DNA of 24,243 nucleotides, taken from IMG/VR virus record IMGVR_UViG_3300034190_000334, positions 1 to 24,243 of that record; one strand, given 5' to 3'. The position numbers and the translations under genes were made by a program. Shown here in pieces: positions 15,304-22,628 of this stretch (its first letter is position 1; each line of letters starts with the position of its first letter). Source of the stretch: a virus. A model generated the notes under the pieces. That model was not told where the DNA came from. It did no database searches and worked only from the letters and a program-made list of their open reading frames with translations.

Positions 15304-15825
15304 ATGGCAACAGAAAACACAAACATCTACAAAGCATTGGCAACATTTCAACAAGAATGTCCAGTAATTCACAAGGGAACTTCAGGGTATGGTTACAGTT
15401 ATGCTGATCTACCAACAATCTTTAGTATCATCAATCCAATTCTACAAAGTAACGGATTAGGGTTTACACAACTTATCCAGGATGGTGCAATCGAAACTAT
15501 CTTATTCCACACAGAGAGTGGTCAGACTATCAAGAGCCTTACATCTATCCCTCAAAACGTATCGTTGAAAGGTATGAATGAGTATCAAGTATTAGGTTCT
15601 GCAATCACATACATCAGACGTTACGCATTGAGTAGCTTGTTAGGGGTTGTTACAGATAAAGATACAGATGCTGCAACACCAAAGCAAGTTAGAAAGCCTG
15701 TCCTTAACGCTGCAACACCAGCATTTGAGAAGGCACTAAAGTTTGTACGAGAAGGTGGTAGCATATCAGCAATCGAATCTAAGTATTCATTAGGAACAGA
15801 AGTTAAGGCACTATTAAAACTATAA
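15304..15825 (+). CDS. erf: ERF-family single-strand annealing protein
   Basis: This 173-residue protein matches the ERF recombination family. It has IYKALATFQQECPVIHKG at the N-terminus, YGYSYADLPTIFSIINPIL, the long strand-loop of LGFTQLI, and the signature GSAITYIRRYALSSLLGV followed by DKDTDAA. These proteins anneal complementary strands and work with a 5'-3' exonuclease; a RecE-like nuclease is encoded at 21640. The C-terminal 40 residues are a separate helical tail. It is three bases from the preceding gene and two from the next. Confidence 0.9.
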   Translation: MATENTNIYKALATFQQECPVIHKGTSGYGYSYADLPTIFSIINPILQSNGLGFTQLIQDGAIETILFHTESGQTIKSLTSIPQNVSLKGMNEYQVLGSAITYIRRYALSSLLGVVTDKDTDAATPKQVRKPVLNAATPAFEKALKFVREGGSISAIESKYSLGTEVKALLKL

Positions 15826-15827
15826 TT

Positions 15828-16061
15828 ATGAAGAAGTTATTTTTTACACTATGTATGTTTATGGCAGTAGCATCATTTGCTCAGTCAGCAGAATATAGAG
15901 ATGGATTTAAAGATGGTTATTGCGAAGGGTGGAAAGATGTCAAAGGACAATACGCTTACTGCCCATACGCACCCTACCCAACATTCCCTGAATACGGAAG
16001 AAACAATTATAGAGGAGGCTACAACGCAGGATTCAAGAAAGGCAGACGAGCTGCATATTAA
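15828..16061 (+). CDS. exported small protein with Tyr/Gly-rich repeats
   Basis: This 77-residue protein starts with a clear signal peptide (MKKLFFTLCMFMAVASFAQS, probable cleavage after about residue 19). The mature part has a repeat, YRDGFKDGYCEGWKD near the start and YRGGYNAGFKKGRR near the end, flanking a Tyr/Pro-rich middle with two Cys. Similar small exported proteins seem to occur in flavobacterial genomes, so this may be a host-derived moron gene. Being inside a replication operon is odd. Possible roles such as superinfection exclusion are inference. An alternate-frame ORF over it is a shadow. Confidence 0.8.
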   Translation: MKKLFFTLCMFMAVASFAQSAEYRDGFKDGYCEGWKDVKGQYAYCPYAPYPTFPEYGRNNYRGGYNAGFKKGRRAAY

Positions 16062-16101
16062 GAATAATTATAAATAAGTAATCAATTAAAATTAGTAAAT
16101 T

Positions 16102-16377
16102 ATGAGTCAAGAAGAAAGAAAGTACGTAGGAAGAGGTAAGAAAGCAGGGAATTTTGACCTTGTCAATTTCAGTATCTCTGAATCAAAAATCAAAGACAAC
16201 TGGTTTGAGTACAACGGAGAACGTTATCTCAAGCTAACTATCGGAGCATTGAAGAACCCTGACAACTATGGGAAAACACATTCCGTTTGGATTGATAGTT
16301 ACAAGCCGAAGGAAGGTGGAAATGATGGAGGTGGTCAAGCACCAGTAAAGGAGAAGTTGAACGACTTGCCATTTTAG
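16102..16377 (+). CDS. SSB-like protein with DLPF tail
   Basis: This 91-residue protein contains FDLVNFSISESKIKDN, WFEYNGERYLKLTIGALKNP and GKTHSVWIDSYKP, plausible beta strands of a small OB-type fold. A Gly-rich linker (GGNDGGGQAP) follows, and the protein ends NDLPF. That C-terminal DLPF motif is the signature that bacterial SSB proteins use to recruit replication partners. Its neighbours are ERF and primase-helicase genes. The OB fold is not proven by eye; the tail and context are the main support. Bacteriophage SSBs often diverge strongly. Confidence 0.65.
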   Translation: MSQEERKYVGRGKKAGNFDLVNFSISESKIKDNWFEYNGERYLKLTIGALKNPDNYGKTHSVWIDSYKPKEGGNDGGGQAPVKEKLNDLPF

Positions 16378-16403
16378 GTTAAGTTAATGGTAGAAAGGTA
16401 ATC

Positions 16404-16425
16404 GGAGGGGTGTAAAATCCCCTCT
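16404..16425 (+). promoter_or_regulatory. stem-loop before the HTH gene
   Basis: GGAGGGG at 16404-16410 pairs with CCCCTCT at 16419-16425 (seven pairs, one G-T) around an eight-base A-rich loop. It is followed by ATTATC rather than a T tract, so it is more likely an RNA-stability or attenuation element than a terminator. It lies in the 66-base gap before the ATG at 16444. Confidence 0.55.
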
Positions 16426-16443
16426 ATTATCAAAACAAAACAA

Positions 16444-16719
16444 ATGAAAAACAAAGCAAGGTTTGTACACGTAAACTTAGAACTTATGACAAAAGACTTA
16501 AACATAAAAGAAGTAACGCTACTATCATTGATACAGTCGTTAGCTAAAAAGAAAGGCTACTGCTTTGCTACTAACGAGATGTTATCGGAGTCTTTAGGGA
16601 TTCACGACAGAACACTATACAGAATGCTGAATAAATTAGAGGAGGGTGGTCATATATCAAGAGTTACCCAATCTATCGGCAACTACGGAAAGGAAAGAAG
16701 AATATACTTACACGATTAA
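16444..16719 (+). CDS. winged-helix (HTH_36-like) replication protein
   Basis: This 91-residue protein has a helix-turn-helix layout: NIKEVTLLSLIQSLAKKKGYCFATNEMLSESLGIHDRTLYRMLNKLEEGGHISRV (residues about 20-74), with the recognition helix near IHDRTLYRML, then a wing with GNYGKERRIYL. This type is common at the N-terminus of phage replication initiators and helicase-loader proteins. The primase-helicase gene starts two bases after its TAA. A role in replication initiation is inferred from its place in the operon, and it could instead be an operon regulator. Confidence 0.75.
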   Translation: MKNKARFVHVNLELMTKDLNIKEVTLLSLIQSLAKKKGYCFATNEMLSESLGIHDRTLYRMLNKLEEGGHISRVTQSIGNYGKERRIYLHD

Positions 16720-16720
16720 G

Positions 16721-18463
16721 ATGGCAGAACTAAGCGACTTCATCAACTTGGATATTCAACCCAAGTCAGGAACTGCAAGACAACAGAAAGTAAAGTGTCC
16801 TAAATGTAGAGAGAGTGGCAAGACTAATTACAATGACCATTGTCTGAGTATCAATATAGACGAAGGATTGTATAACTGTCATAAATGTAGTTGGAATGGG
16901 AGAATAACAAACGGCAAGACAATCAAACAAATGATAGAAGAAACTAAACAATACAAAGCTCCACAATCAACAAGCCTAAAGTCTATAAGTGACAAAGGTA
17001 TCGACTTCCTAAAGAGTAGAGGAATCACTCAAGAGGTAATAGACAACAACAAAATCCATTCATCTTCGGATGGTAAAAGCGTAATCTTCCCATACTACAA
17101 AGAAGGTAGCTTAATCAATTACAAGACAAGAAGTATAGAGGATAAGAAGTTCTTCCAAGCTAAAGAGGCAGAACCTATTATGTATAACTACGACAGAGTA
17201 GTAAATCAAAACTTTATCGTTGTTTGCGAAGGAGAGATGGATTCATTGTCTTGGGAGGTTGCAGGAATCAATTCCCATACAACAGTCAATCAAGGTGCGC
17301 CAAACGTAGCAGATAAGAACATAGACAAGAAGTTGGAATGCCTTAACACTTGTGCTGACGTATTCAAGACCCCCCATACAATCTACATATCAGTAGATAA
17401 TGATGAGAACGGAAGGTTGTTAGAGAAAGAACTCGTTAGAAGGTTTGGAGCAGAGAGATGTAGAATAGTCGATTTCAGCCCCTTTAAAGATGCGAATGAG
17501 GTATTAGTCCAAGAAGGAGTAGAAAGCCTTCAGAAACGTATTAAAAATGCCTCTACACCGAAGGTAGACGGAATCTTTACTGTTGATGATATTACCGACA
17601 GTATGTTGGATGGTTATCGTAATGGTCAAGAGAGAGGTACAACTACCTATATACCTGAAGTAGACAGAGCTTGGACTTGGAGAGCAGGAGAGGTAAACAT
17701 TTGGACAGGTTACCAAAACGAGGGAAAGAGTTTATTCTTGAATCAGTTGGCAACAATCAAGGCAAGTGTCGATGGTTGGAAGTTCGGAGTGTTTAGTCCT
17801 GAGAATATGCCTATGAATGATTTCTTTAATGATATTATTGAAATGTATATTGGAAAGAGTTGTGACCCCTACTACAAGAATAACTATATGAGTGAGGGAG
17901 AGTACAAGCAAGGTATGGACTTCGTTAAGAATCACTTTAACGTAATCTACCCTAAGAAGAACTTTACGTTGGACACCATATTCCAAAAGGCTAAGTATCT
18001 TATAAAAACACAAGGTATTAGAGCTTTGATTATTGACCCTTACAATACTGTTCAGCACAAGATGGGTAGAGGGGAACGTGAAGATTTGTATATCTCCAGG
18101 TTTATGAGTGAACTTAAAAGGTTTGCAGTAGATAACAATATCTCAATACACTTAGTAGCACATCAAGTAACCCCACAAAAAGGAGATGATGGTAGATACT
18201 TCAAGCCTGATGTAAACAGAATTAAGGGTGGAGGTACATTTGCTGACAAGGCTGACAATGTATTGTTTGTATGGCGACCTGATAGAGCTATTGACTTTTC
18301 AAGCAGAAAGGTTATCTTTGGCTCACAGAAGATTAAGAAACAGAAACTTGTTGGATACCCTCAAGACATAGATAATATATCTTTTGACATTAAGTCATCG
18401 AGATATTCCTTTAACGGAAACACACCTTTTGTACAATTAGATAAAATGAGAATCAATGGATAA
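16721..18463 (+). CDS. primase-helicase, T7 gp4 / Twinkle type
   Basis: The ATG at 16721 gives 580 residues. An in-frame ATG at 16646 lies in the HTH gene and is rejected. Domain order: zinc motif (C26-x2-C29 ... C53-x2-C56), TOPRIM region about 165-260 (VVCEGEMDSLSWEV, SVDNDENGR, FKDANEVL), then a RecA-like helicase with Walker A GYQNEGKS (about 331-338), Walker B ALIIDPYN (about 435-442), HLVAHQVTP, and a later GGGTFADKADNVLFVW motif. It would make primers and unwind DNA at the fork. It overlaps the RusA gene by 8 bases. Confidence 0.9.
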   Translation: MAELSDFINLDIQPKSGTARQQKVKCPKCRESGKTNYNDHCLSINIDEGLYNCHKCSWNGRITNGKTIKQMIEETKQYKAPQSTSLKSISDKGIDFLKSRGITQEVIDNNKIHSSSDGKSVIFPYYKEGSLINYKTRSIEDKKFFQAKEAEPIMYNYDRVVNQNFIVVCEGEMDSLSWEVAGINSHTTVNQGAPNVADKNIDKKLECLNTCADVFKTPHTIYISVDNDENGRLLEKELVRRFGAERCRIVDFSPFKDANEVLVQEGVESLQKRIKNASTPKVDGIFTVDDITDSMLDGYRNGQERGTTTYIPEVDRAWTWRAGEVNIWTGYQNEGKSLFLNQLATIKASVDGWKFGVFSPENMPMNDFFNDIIEMYIGKSCDPYYKNNYMSEGEYKQGMDFVKNHFNVIYPKKNFTLDTIFQKAKYLIKTQGIRALIIDPYNTVQHKMGRGEREDLYISRFMSELKRFAVDNNISIHLVAHQVTPQKGDDGRYFKPDVNRIKGGGTFADKADNVLFVWRPDRAIDFSSRKVIFGSQKIKKQKLVGYPQDIDNISFDIKSSRYSFNGNTPFVQLDKMRING

Positions 18464-18851
18464 CCAACCTCAAGAAGTCATATTAGACTTGCCTATATTT
18501 ATTAAGCAAACCAAAGGCAAAGTCAAGTGGCTTACATTAAACAACTATCGTAACTGGCACTATCAGACCTCGAATGGTTTGAAAGTGAAGTTTAAGAAGG
18601 AAGTAACCCCTTTACTTAAATTTAAGATACAAGGAAAGGTTCGCATAGACTATTACTACTATGCCCCTGATAAAAGAAAGAGAGATTTGATGAACGTGAT
18701 TAGTGTTGTAGATAAGTTCTTTCAAGATGCGATGGTTGAGAGAGGTTGTATTGAGGCAGATGATCTGTCTATTGTAGTAGAAGTAAACTCAAAGTCAATG
18801 GGAATTGATAGAGATAACCCAAGATTAGTAGCAAAAATAACCAAGTTATGA
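18456..18851 (+). CDS. rusA: RusA-like Holliday junction resolvase
   Basis: This 131-residue protein matches the RusA family. A basic strand (KGKVRIDYYYYAPDKRKRD) leads into DLMNVISVVDKFFQDAMVERG and then EADDLSIV, so Asp77, Asn80, Asp86, Asp91 and Asp102/103 align with the acidic and Asn positions typical of these dimeric nucleases. It cuts four-way junctions formed in recombination or before packaging. Gene overlaps with primase-helicase (8 bases) and the sigma-like gene (4 bases) support coupled expression. Confidence 0.85.
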   Translation: MDNQPQEVILDLPIFIKQTKGKVKWLTLNNYRNWHYQTSNGLKVKFKKEVTPLLKFKIQGKVRIDYYYYAPDKRKRDLMNVISVVDKFFQDAMVERGCIEADDLSIVVEVNSKSMGIDRDNPRLVAKITKL

Positions 18852-19453
18852 TTAAACCAACAGTTTTACAAGTCCTTGCAGAGAAGCACGATGATTGGAT
18901 TAGAATGGCAAGTTCCTTCGGATTGTCTGATGATGATGTGCAAGAGATCGTTCAAGAGATGTATATTTGTGTAGAAAACGCAGTAGATGATGTAGATAGG
19001 ATTATGTACAACGACAAAGAGGTAAATACGTTTTATGTTTATACGGCACTAAAACACCTCCATTGGCAAGGATTCCACAAAGCAGGTAGGTCAAAAAAGA
19101 GAGTTGATGTAAGATACTTCTCAGAGCTAAAGCATAGCGAAGAGCAGGATGACAAGATACTGTTTCAACAGTTCTTACGGACAGAGAATAGTTTGCCTGA
19201 TGAATTTGAGCAGGAGTTGTTTGGTAATGTTACAACTGAATCTATTAGTAGCAAGGTGGAAATTATGATGGATGATTGGCATTGGTACGACAAAAAGATA
19301 TTCAATCTGTATTTCAAGACTGGTATCTCTATGAGAAAATTAGCCTCTGACACTACTATAAGTCTAAGCTCTATATTCAATACCATAAGCAACGGAAGAG
19401 GTAAGATTCAAAAGAAATTGAAAAAAGAATGGGAAATATATAACAATAATTAG
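18848..19453 (+). CDS. sigma-factor-like transcription protein
   Basis: This 201-residue protein resembles an ECF-type sigma-70 factor. Residues about 5-75 look like region 2 (GLSDDDVQEIVQEMYICVEN, then NTFYVYTALKHLHWQGFHK). Residues about 145-195 look like region 4 (WHWYDKKIFNLYFKTGISMR, then LASDTTISLSSIFNTISNGR), with an HTH and a basic tail (GKIQKKLKKEW). Between them is a divergent acidic linker. Its gene sits late in the early operon, a fitting place for a factor that activates late structural genes. Homology is moderate; it could be an anti-sigma target or another HTH protein. Confidence 0.7.
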   Translation: MIKPTVLQVLAEKHDDWIRMASSFGLSDDDVQEIVQEMYICVENAVDDVDRIMYNDKEVNTFYVYTALKHLHWQGFHKAGRSKKRVDVRYFSELKHSEEQDDKILFQQFLRTENSLPDEFEQELFGNVTTESISSKVEIMMDDWHWYDKKIFNLYFKTGISMRKLASDTTISLSSIFNTISNGRGKIQKKLKKEWEIYNNN

Positions 19454-19460
19454 TATCTTT

Positions 19461-19622
19461 ATGAAAATGAAACAAAAGAATCACACTCAGAACGAGAAGA
19501 TTAGACGATTAGAAAAGGTAGCAACTCAGCTATATGTTAGGGTTGTTCAATTAGAGAAAGCAGTTCAAGAATTATCAAAACCAAAACAACAAGATGAAAC
19601 AACCGAAGGACAAGAGGACTAA
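19461..19622 (+). CDS. small coiled-coil protein
   Basis: This 53-residue ORF lies 7 bases after the sigma-like gene and overlaps the next gene by 29 bases. It is basic at the N-terminus, helical with heptad-like spacing in the middle (IRRLEKVATQLYVRVVQLEK) and acidic at the C-terminus. No family was recognised. Coverage of an otherwise empty gap and strong helical character favour a real gene. Confidence 0.6.
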   Translation: MKMKQKNHTQNEKIRRLEKVATQLYVRVVQLEKAVQELSKPKQQDETTEGQED

Positions 19623-19995
19623 AGCCTACAAGGATTGGAAGGCTAACCAAGAGAAAGGGTCAGAAGGACTTGGCGACACTATCGCTAAAGTAACAGAGGC
19701 AACAGGAATAAAGAAGGCAGTTAAGTTTCTTGCTGGAGAGGACTGTGGATGTGATGAAAGGCAGGAGCGTTTGAACAGAATATTTAAGTACAACAAACCT
19801 GAATGTCTTAACGAAGATGAGTATAAGTATATTGCAACTTGGATTGAGAACGGAAAGGACAAGCTTAATAGTAAACAGCTCAGGGAAATGAATGTCATCT
19901 ATAACAGAGTGTTTAAGAAGAAGTTTAGATGTCAAAAATGTTCTGCACCGAGAATGATGAAAGAACTTGTTACCTACTTCAATGATTACAAGTAA
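19594..19995 (+). CDS. cysteine-rich phage protein of unknown function
   Basis: This 133-residue protein has a lysine-rich N-terminus, then EGLGDTIAKVTEATGIKKAV and a GEDCGCDERQERLNRIF motif near residues 48-65. A later single Cys (KPEC) and a C-terminal CQKC complete five cysteines, which suggests metal binding. I associate the GLGDTI...ATGIKK...GEDCGC pattern with Flavobacteria phages, though no function is known to me. It overlaps the genes on both sides, consistent with one transcript. Confidence 0.75.
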   Translation: MKQPKDKRTKAYKDWKANQEKGSEGLGDTIAKVTEATGIKKAVKFLAGEDCGCDERQERLNRIFKYNKPECLNEDEYKYIATWIENGKDKLNSKQLREMNVIYNRVFKKKFRCQKCSAPRMMKELVTYFNDYK

Positions 19996-20431
19996 TATCG
20001 AAACAAAGAACTACAACAGTTTTCACGAAGATTTAAAGAAAGGTAAGGTTTACGAGAAAGAGGTGTTGTATATGATACAAAAAAAGTATCCTAAATCACA
20101 CGAGATAAAAGGTTACTTTAAAGAGTATGACATATTTGTTCCTGAGAAGGGGTTTGGTGTAGAAGTTAAGTCAGACCAAAAGAGTAAGTACACAGGAAAT
20201 ATAGTTATTGAGATAGAGTTCGATGGAAAGGCATCAGCTTTATCAACTACAAAAGCTAAGTACTGGGTAATTTATGATGGAGATAATTACAATTGGTTTC
20301 TTGTAGACAACATACATAAGTGTATAAGCGAGAATAATCCAAGAGCAGTTAGTTTTATAGGTAATGGAGATACAAAATCTAAAAGAGCCTATTTGATACA
20401 GAAGAATACACTATACAAATACAAAGAATAA
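19982..20431 (+). CDS. PD-(D/E)XK nuclease candidate
   Basis: The ATG at 19982 is preferred over the TTG at 19967 and gives 149 residues. The sequence has the core of a PD-(D/E)XK fold: an early helix with KGKVYEKEVLYMIQKK (Glu27), then YDIFVPEKG (Asp50) and FGVEVKSDQ (Glu61-x-Lys63), followed by a strand-helix ALSTTKAKYWVIYDG. This is the pattern of small phage resolvases and restriction-like nucleases. Substrate is unknown; DNA recombination or repair fits the neighbours. It overlaps the previous gene by 14 bases. Confidence 0.7.
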   Translation: MITSNIETKNYNSFHEDLKKGKVYEKEVLYMIQKKYPKSHEIKGYFKEYDIFVPEKGFGVEVKSDQKSKYTGNIVIEIEFDGKASALSTTKAKYWVIYDGDNYNWFLVDNIHKCISENNPRAVSFIGNGDTKSKRAYLIQKNTLYKYKE

Positions 20432-20433
20432 TT

Positions 20434-21147
20434 ATGAAAGATTTCAGACCAAGATTACGAGGCAACAAGTTAAAAGCCTTTGAGAACATTACCAAAGACG
20501 AAAACAGAGTATTAGTCATTGGAGATTTACACGAGCCATTTTGTCTTGATGAGTACCTTGCACATTGTCAAGAGGTTTACGCAAAGTACAACTGTAACAA
20601 GGTTGTCTTTATTGGAGATGTTATTGACTCACATTATAGTTCATTCCACGAGTCTGACCCTGATGGTCTTGGTGGTGGTGCTGAGTTAGACATTGCTATC
20701 TTTAGATTAGAGCGATGGTACAACGCATTTCCGAATGCTTACGTAACAGTAGGAAACCACGACAGAATCATCTCAAGGAAAGCATTTAGTAGTGGAGTTC
20801 CAAAGGCTTGGATAAAGTCCTTTAACGAGGTTCTAAACGTGCCTAATTGGAAGTTTGTGGATAGAGTTGTGATTGACAATACTCAATACATTCACGGAGA
20901 AGGTGGTACTGCACACGCTAAATGTAGAGCTGATATGATGAATACAGTTCAAGGGCATCTACATACTCAATGCTATACCCAATGGTTTGTTGGTGCTAAC
21001 TTTAGAGTATTCGGCACACAAGTAGGTTGTGGTATTGACTTTGATAAATACGCTTTTGCTTATGCAAAACGAGGCAAGAAACCTGCTATTGGATGTGCAG
21101 TAGTGTTGGGTGGTAAAACAGTTGTAAACGAATTAATGGAATTATAA
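20434..21147 (+). CDS. calcineurin-like metallophosphoesterase
   Basis: This 237-residue protein carries all family motifs in order: GDLHEP (Asp31, His33), GDVIDSH (Asp62, Asp65), GNHD (Asn108, His109, Asp110), YIHGEG (His154) and GHLHT (His175, His177). These bind two metal ions. Substrate cannot be read from sequence: related phage enzymes act on phosphoproteins, nucleotides or DNA ends. It starts two bases after the nuclease gene and sits in the replication and recombination operon, which favours a DNA or nucleotide role. Four Cys between 54 and 199 are not obviously conserved. Confidence 0.85.
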   Translation: MKDFRPRLRGNKLKAFENITKDENRVLVIGDLHEPFCLDEYLAHCQEVYAKYNCNKVVFIGDVIDSHYSSFHESDPDGLGGGAELDIAIFRLERWYNAFPNAYVTVGNHDRIISRKAFSSGVPKAWIKSFNEVLNVPNWKFVDRVVIDNTQYIHGEGGTAHAKCRADMMNTVQGHLHTQCYTQWFVGANFRVFGTQVGCGIDFDKYAFAYAKRGKKPAIGCAVVLGGKTVVNELMEL

Positions 21148-21148
21148 G

Positions 21149-21385
21149 ATGATGGAACAAGTATTATTAGACAGAATTAGCGATATAGTGAATGCACCAG
21201 CAACAGATAGACAGAAAATAGATGGTCTGTTAGAGTTAGATGCAAGATTGTACACAGAGCTTGGAGTAAACTCTACTAAGGCAGATAAGTTAGAAACAAG
21301 ACGTAAAAGTCGTATTATTTATAGAGAGATTCGTTCCATAGATAAAAAGGATGGGAATCTATTGTTAAACCATTTAGATAAGTAA
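21149..21385 (+). CDS. small helical protein of unknown function
   Basis: This 78-residue protein begins one base after the phosphoesterase stop. Its first two codons are both ATG, so the start could be three bases later. It is charged and helical (LLDRISDIVNAPATDRQKID, LLELDARLYTELG, RRKSRIIYREIRSI) and has no recognised family. The sequence fits a small DNA- or protein-binding helical bundle, but that is inference. Confidence 0.65.
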   Translation: MMEQVLLDRISDIVNAPATDRQKIDGLLELDARLYTELGVNSTKADKLETRRKSRIIYREIRSIDKKDGNLLLNHLDK

Positions 21386-21386
21386 T

Positions 21387-21542
21387 ATGCCAATTCCAAA
21401 AGTTAAGAAGTACGAAACCAATAAAGAGTATATCAGACGTTGTATGGGGAATGCTTTAATGACCCAAGAGTACTCAGATCCTGACCAAAGATATTCGGTT
21501 TGTCAGATGGCATTCAAGAAAAACTTTGACCCAAAGCAATAA
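21387..21542 (+). CDS. small phage domain protein (RCMxN ... QRYSVC type)
   Basis: This 51-residue ORF starts one base after the previous stop. It contains EYIRRCMGNALMTQEY, then DPDQRYSVCQMAFKK. I associate this Arg-Cys-Met ... Gln-Arg-x-x-x-Cys pattern with a short domain common in phage proteins, sometimes attached to maturation proteases. Two Cys (19 and 39) are probably paired or metal-binding. It ends 16 bases before the promoter at 21559. Function unknown. Confidence 0.7.
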   Translation: MPIPKVKKYETNKEYIRRCMGNALMTQEYSDPDQRYSVCQMAFKKNFDPKQ

Positions 21543-21558
21543 TTTAACGTAAAAGTTA

Positions 21559-21589
21559 TTGACATTTGTTACATTTATTGTTATATTTG
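21559..21589 (+). promoter_or_regulatory. promoter of the second early operon
   Basis: TTG at 21559-21561, exactly 20 bases, then TATATTTG at 21582-21589: a full consensus match and the same spacing as the promoters at 14661 and 15079. The predicted start is near 21593. Confidence 0.85.
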
Positions 21590-21592
21590 CAT

Positions 21593-21618
21593 AGAGGGAG
21601 TTGATAATAGCTCCCTTT
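21593..21618 (+). promoter_or_regulatory. 5'-terminal leader hairpin
   Basis: AGAGGGAG (21593-21600) pairs with CTCCCTTT (21611-21618), extended by TTG/TAG to 11 pairs including three G-T. The loop is ATAA. The predicted transcription start falls on its first base, so the mRNA would begin with this hairpin, a known way to stabilise transcripts. It sits 21 bases before the ATG. Confidence 0.7.
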
Positions 21619-21639
21619 AATGTAAAAACAACTAACAAT

Positions 21640-22425
21640 ATGAACGATAAAGTAACAACATTTGATGGCAAGGAATGGCTTATCAAAGATTTAGAAGAGA
21701 AAGCGATAGATGATTCATTTTACTATGGCTACCTCGCTAAGAATGTACTTAGCAGTAGTTCTGTTAAGCTACTAAACAAATCCCCTAAAGACTACAAAGA
21801 TATGTTAGAAGGGGTTCAGAAAGGTTCTAAAGCCTTAGAAGAAGGTAAGCTCATCCACACAATGCTATTAGAGCCTGAGAAATTGTCTGAGGTTAATGTT
21901 GTGGAATCTACTACGAGAGCTACCAAAGTATTCAAAGCAGCACTTGCTGAGAATCCAAACACATTTACTCAGAAGGAGTTTGACAATTGCAGAGGTGTAG
22001 CTGATGCCGTTTTAGGTAATAGTTCGGTGTCCTCTTTTATGGAAGGATGTGATGCAGAAGTTCCTGTGATTGGAGAGATTTCAGGTGTTCCGTTTAGAGC
22101 GAAGGCAGATTTAATCTCTTTAGAGAAAGGCATTCTACTTGACATAAAGACTACTGGAGATATGGATAGATTCAAATGGAACGTACAGAACTTTGGCTAC
22201 CATATGCAAGTTTATATATATTGTGAGTTGTTCGGCATATCTTACGATGACTTCTACTTCTTGGTAGTAGACAAGAAAACAAAAGCCGTTGGTGTATTTA
22301 GTGTAACAGAAGAAACCTACTTCAAGGGATTGACAGAAACAGAGAAGGCAATCGACCAATACAAGAAATACTTTGTAGACAAGGAAGAGGATGTAGATGA
22401 CTTCACAATATTTGGAGAGGTGTAA
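21640..22425 (+). CDS. RecE/DUF3799-like PD-(D/E)XK exonuclease
   Basis: The ATG at 21640 gives 261 residues. A TTG at 21601 lies in the leader hairpin and is rejected. The family motifs are visible: ALEEGKLIHTMLLEPEKL (His73), VPFRAKADLI (Asp158), LLDIKTTGD (Asp168-x-Lys170) and YHMQVYIY (Gln190). This layout matches RecE-like and DUF3799 nucleases that degrade duplex ends to give single strands for an annealing protein, here ERF at 15304. The nuclease and its partner are in different operons, which is notable. It overlaps the next gene by one base. Confidence 0.85.
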   Translation: MNDKVTTFDGKEWLIKDLEEKAIDDSFYYGYLAKNVLSSSSVKLLNKSPKDYKDMLEGVQKGSKALEEGKLIHTMLLEPEKLSEVNVVESTTRATKVFKAALAENPNTFTQKEFDNCRGVADAVLGNSSVSSFMEGCDAEVPVIGEISGVPFRAKADLISLEKGILLDIKTTGDMDRFKWNVQNFGYHMQVYIYCELFGISYDDFYFLVVDKKTKAVGVFSVTEETYFKGLTETEKAIDQYKKYFVDKEEDVDDFTIFGEV

Positions 22426-22628
22426 TGGAGGATGAGCAGAAACAGGAAATAATACTCTACGGCTATCGAGATTCATTAATGCTCTACGATGAGGGATTAT
22501 CAATAGACGATATAAAAGAAGTATTAGAGTTATACGAACAAAGAGAACTGTACCTCACTTGTGCAGGAATTAAATTAGCAATAGACGAATTAATAGATAA
22601 ATATGGAAATGACAGCGTTAGAAATTAG
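22425..22628 (+). CDS. small helical acidic protein
   Basis: This 67-residue protein starts at an ATG sharing its A with the nuclease stop (TAATGG) and overlaps the next gene by 26 bases. It is acidic and helical, with a Leu/Tyr-rich stretch (LMLYDEGLSIDDIKEVLELY). No family was recognised. Coupling to the nuclease suggests it might regulate or bind it; this is inference. Confidence 0.65.
   Translation: MEDEQKQEIILYGYRDSLMLYDEGLSIDDIKEVLELYEQRELYLTCAGIKLAIDELIDKYGNDSVRN

Noticed and set aside
15877-16077. Alternate-frame ORF over the exported small protein
   Set aside because: It overlaps a frame with a clear signal peptide and repeated motif, and it has no leader or domain of its own.
19454-19461. 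TATCTTTA as a promoter element
   Set aside because: The last base departs from TTTG, there is no TTG 20 bases upstream, and it overlaps the start codon.
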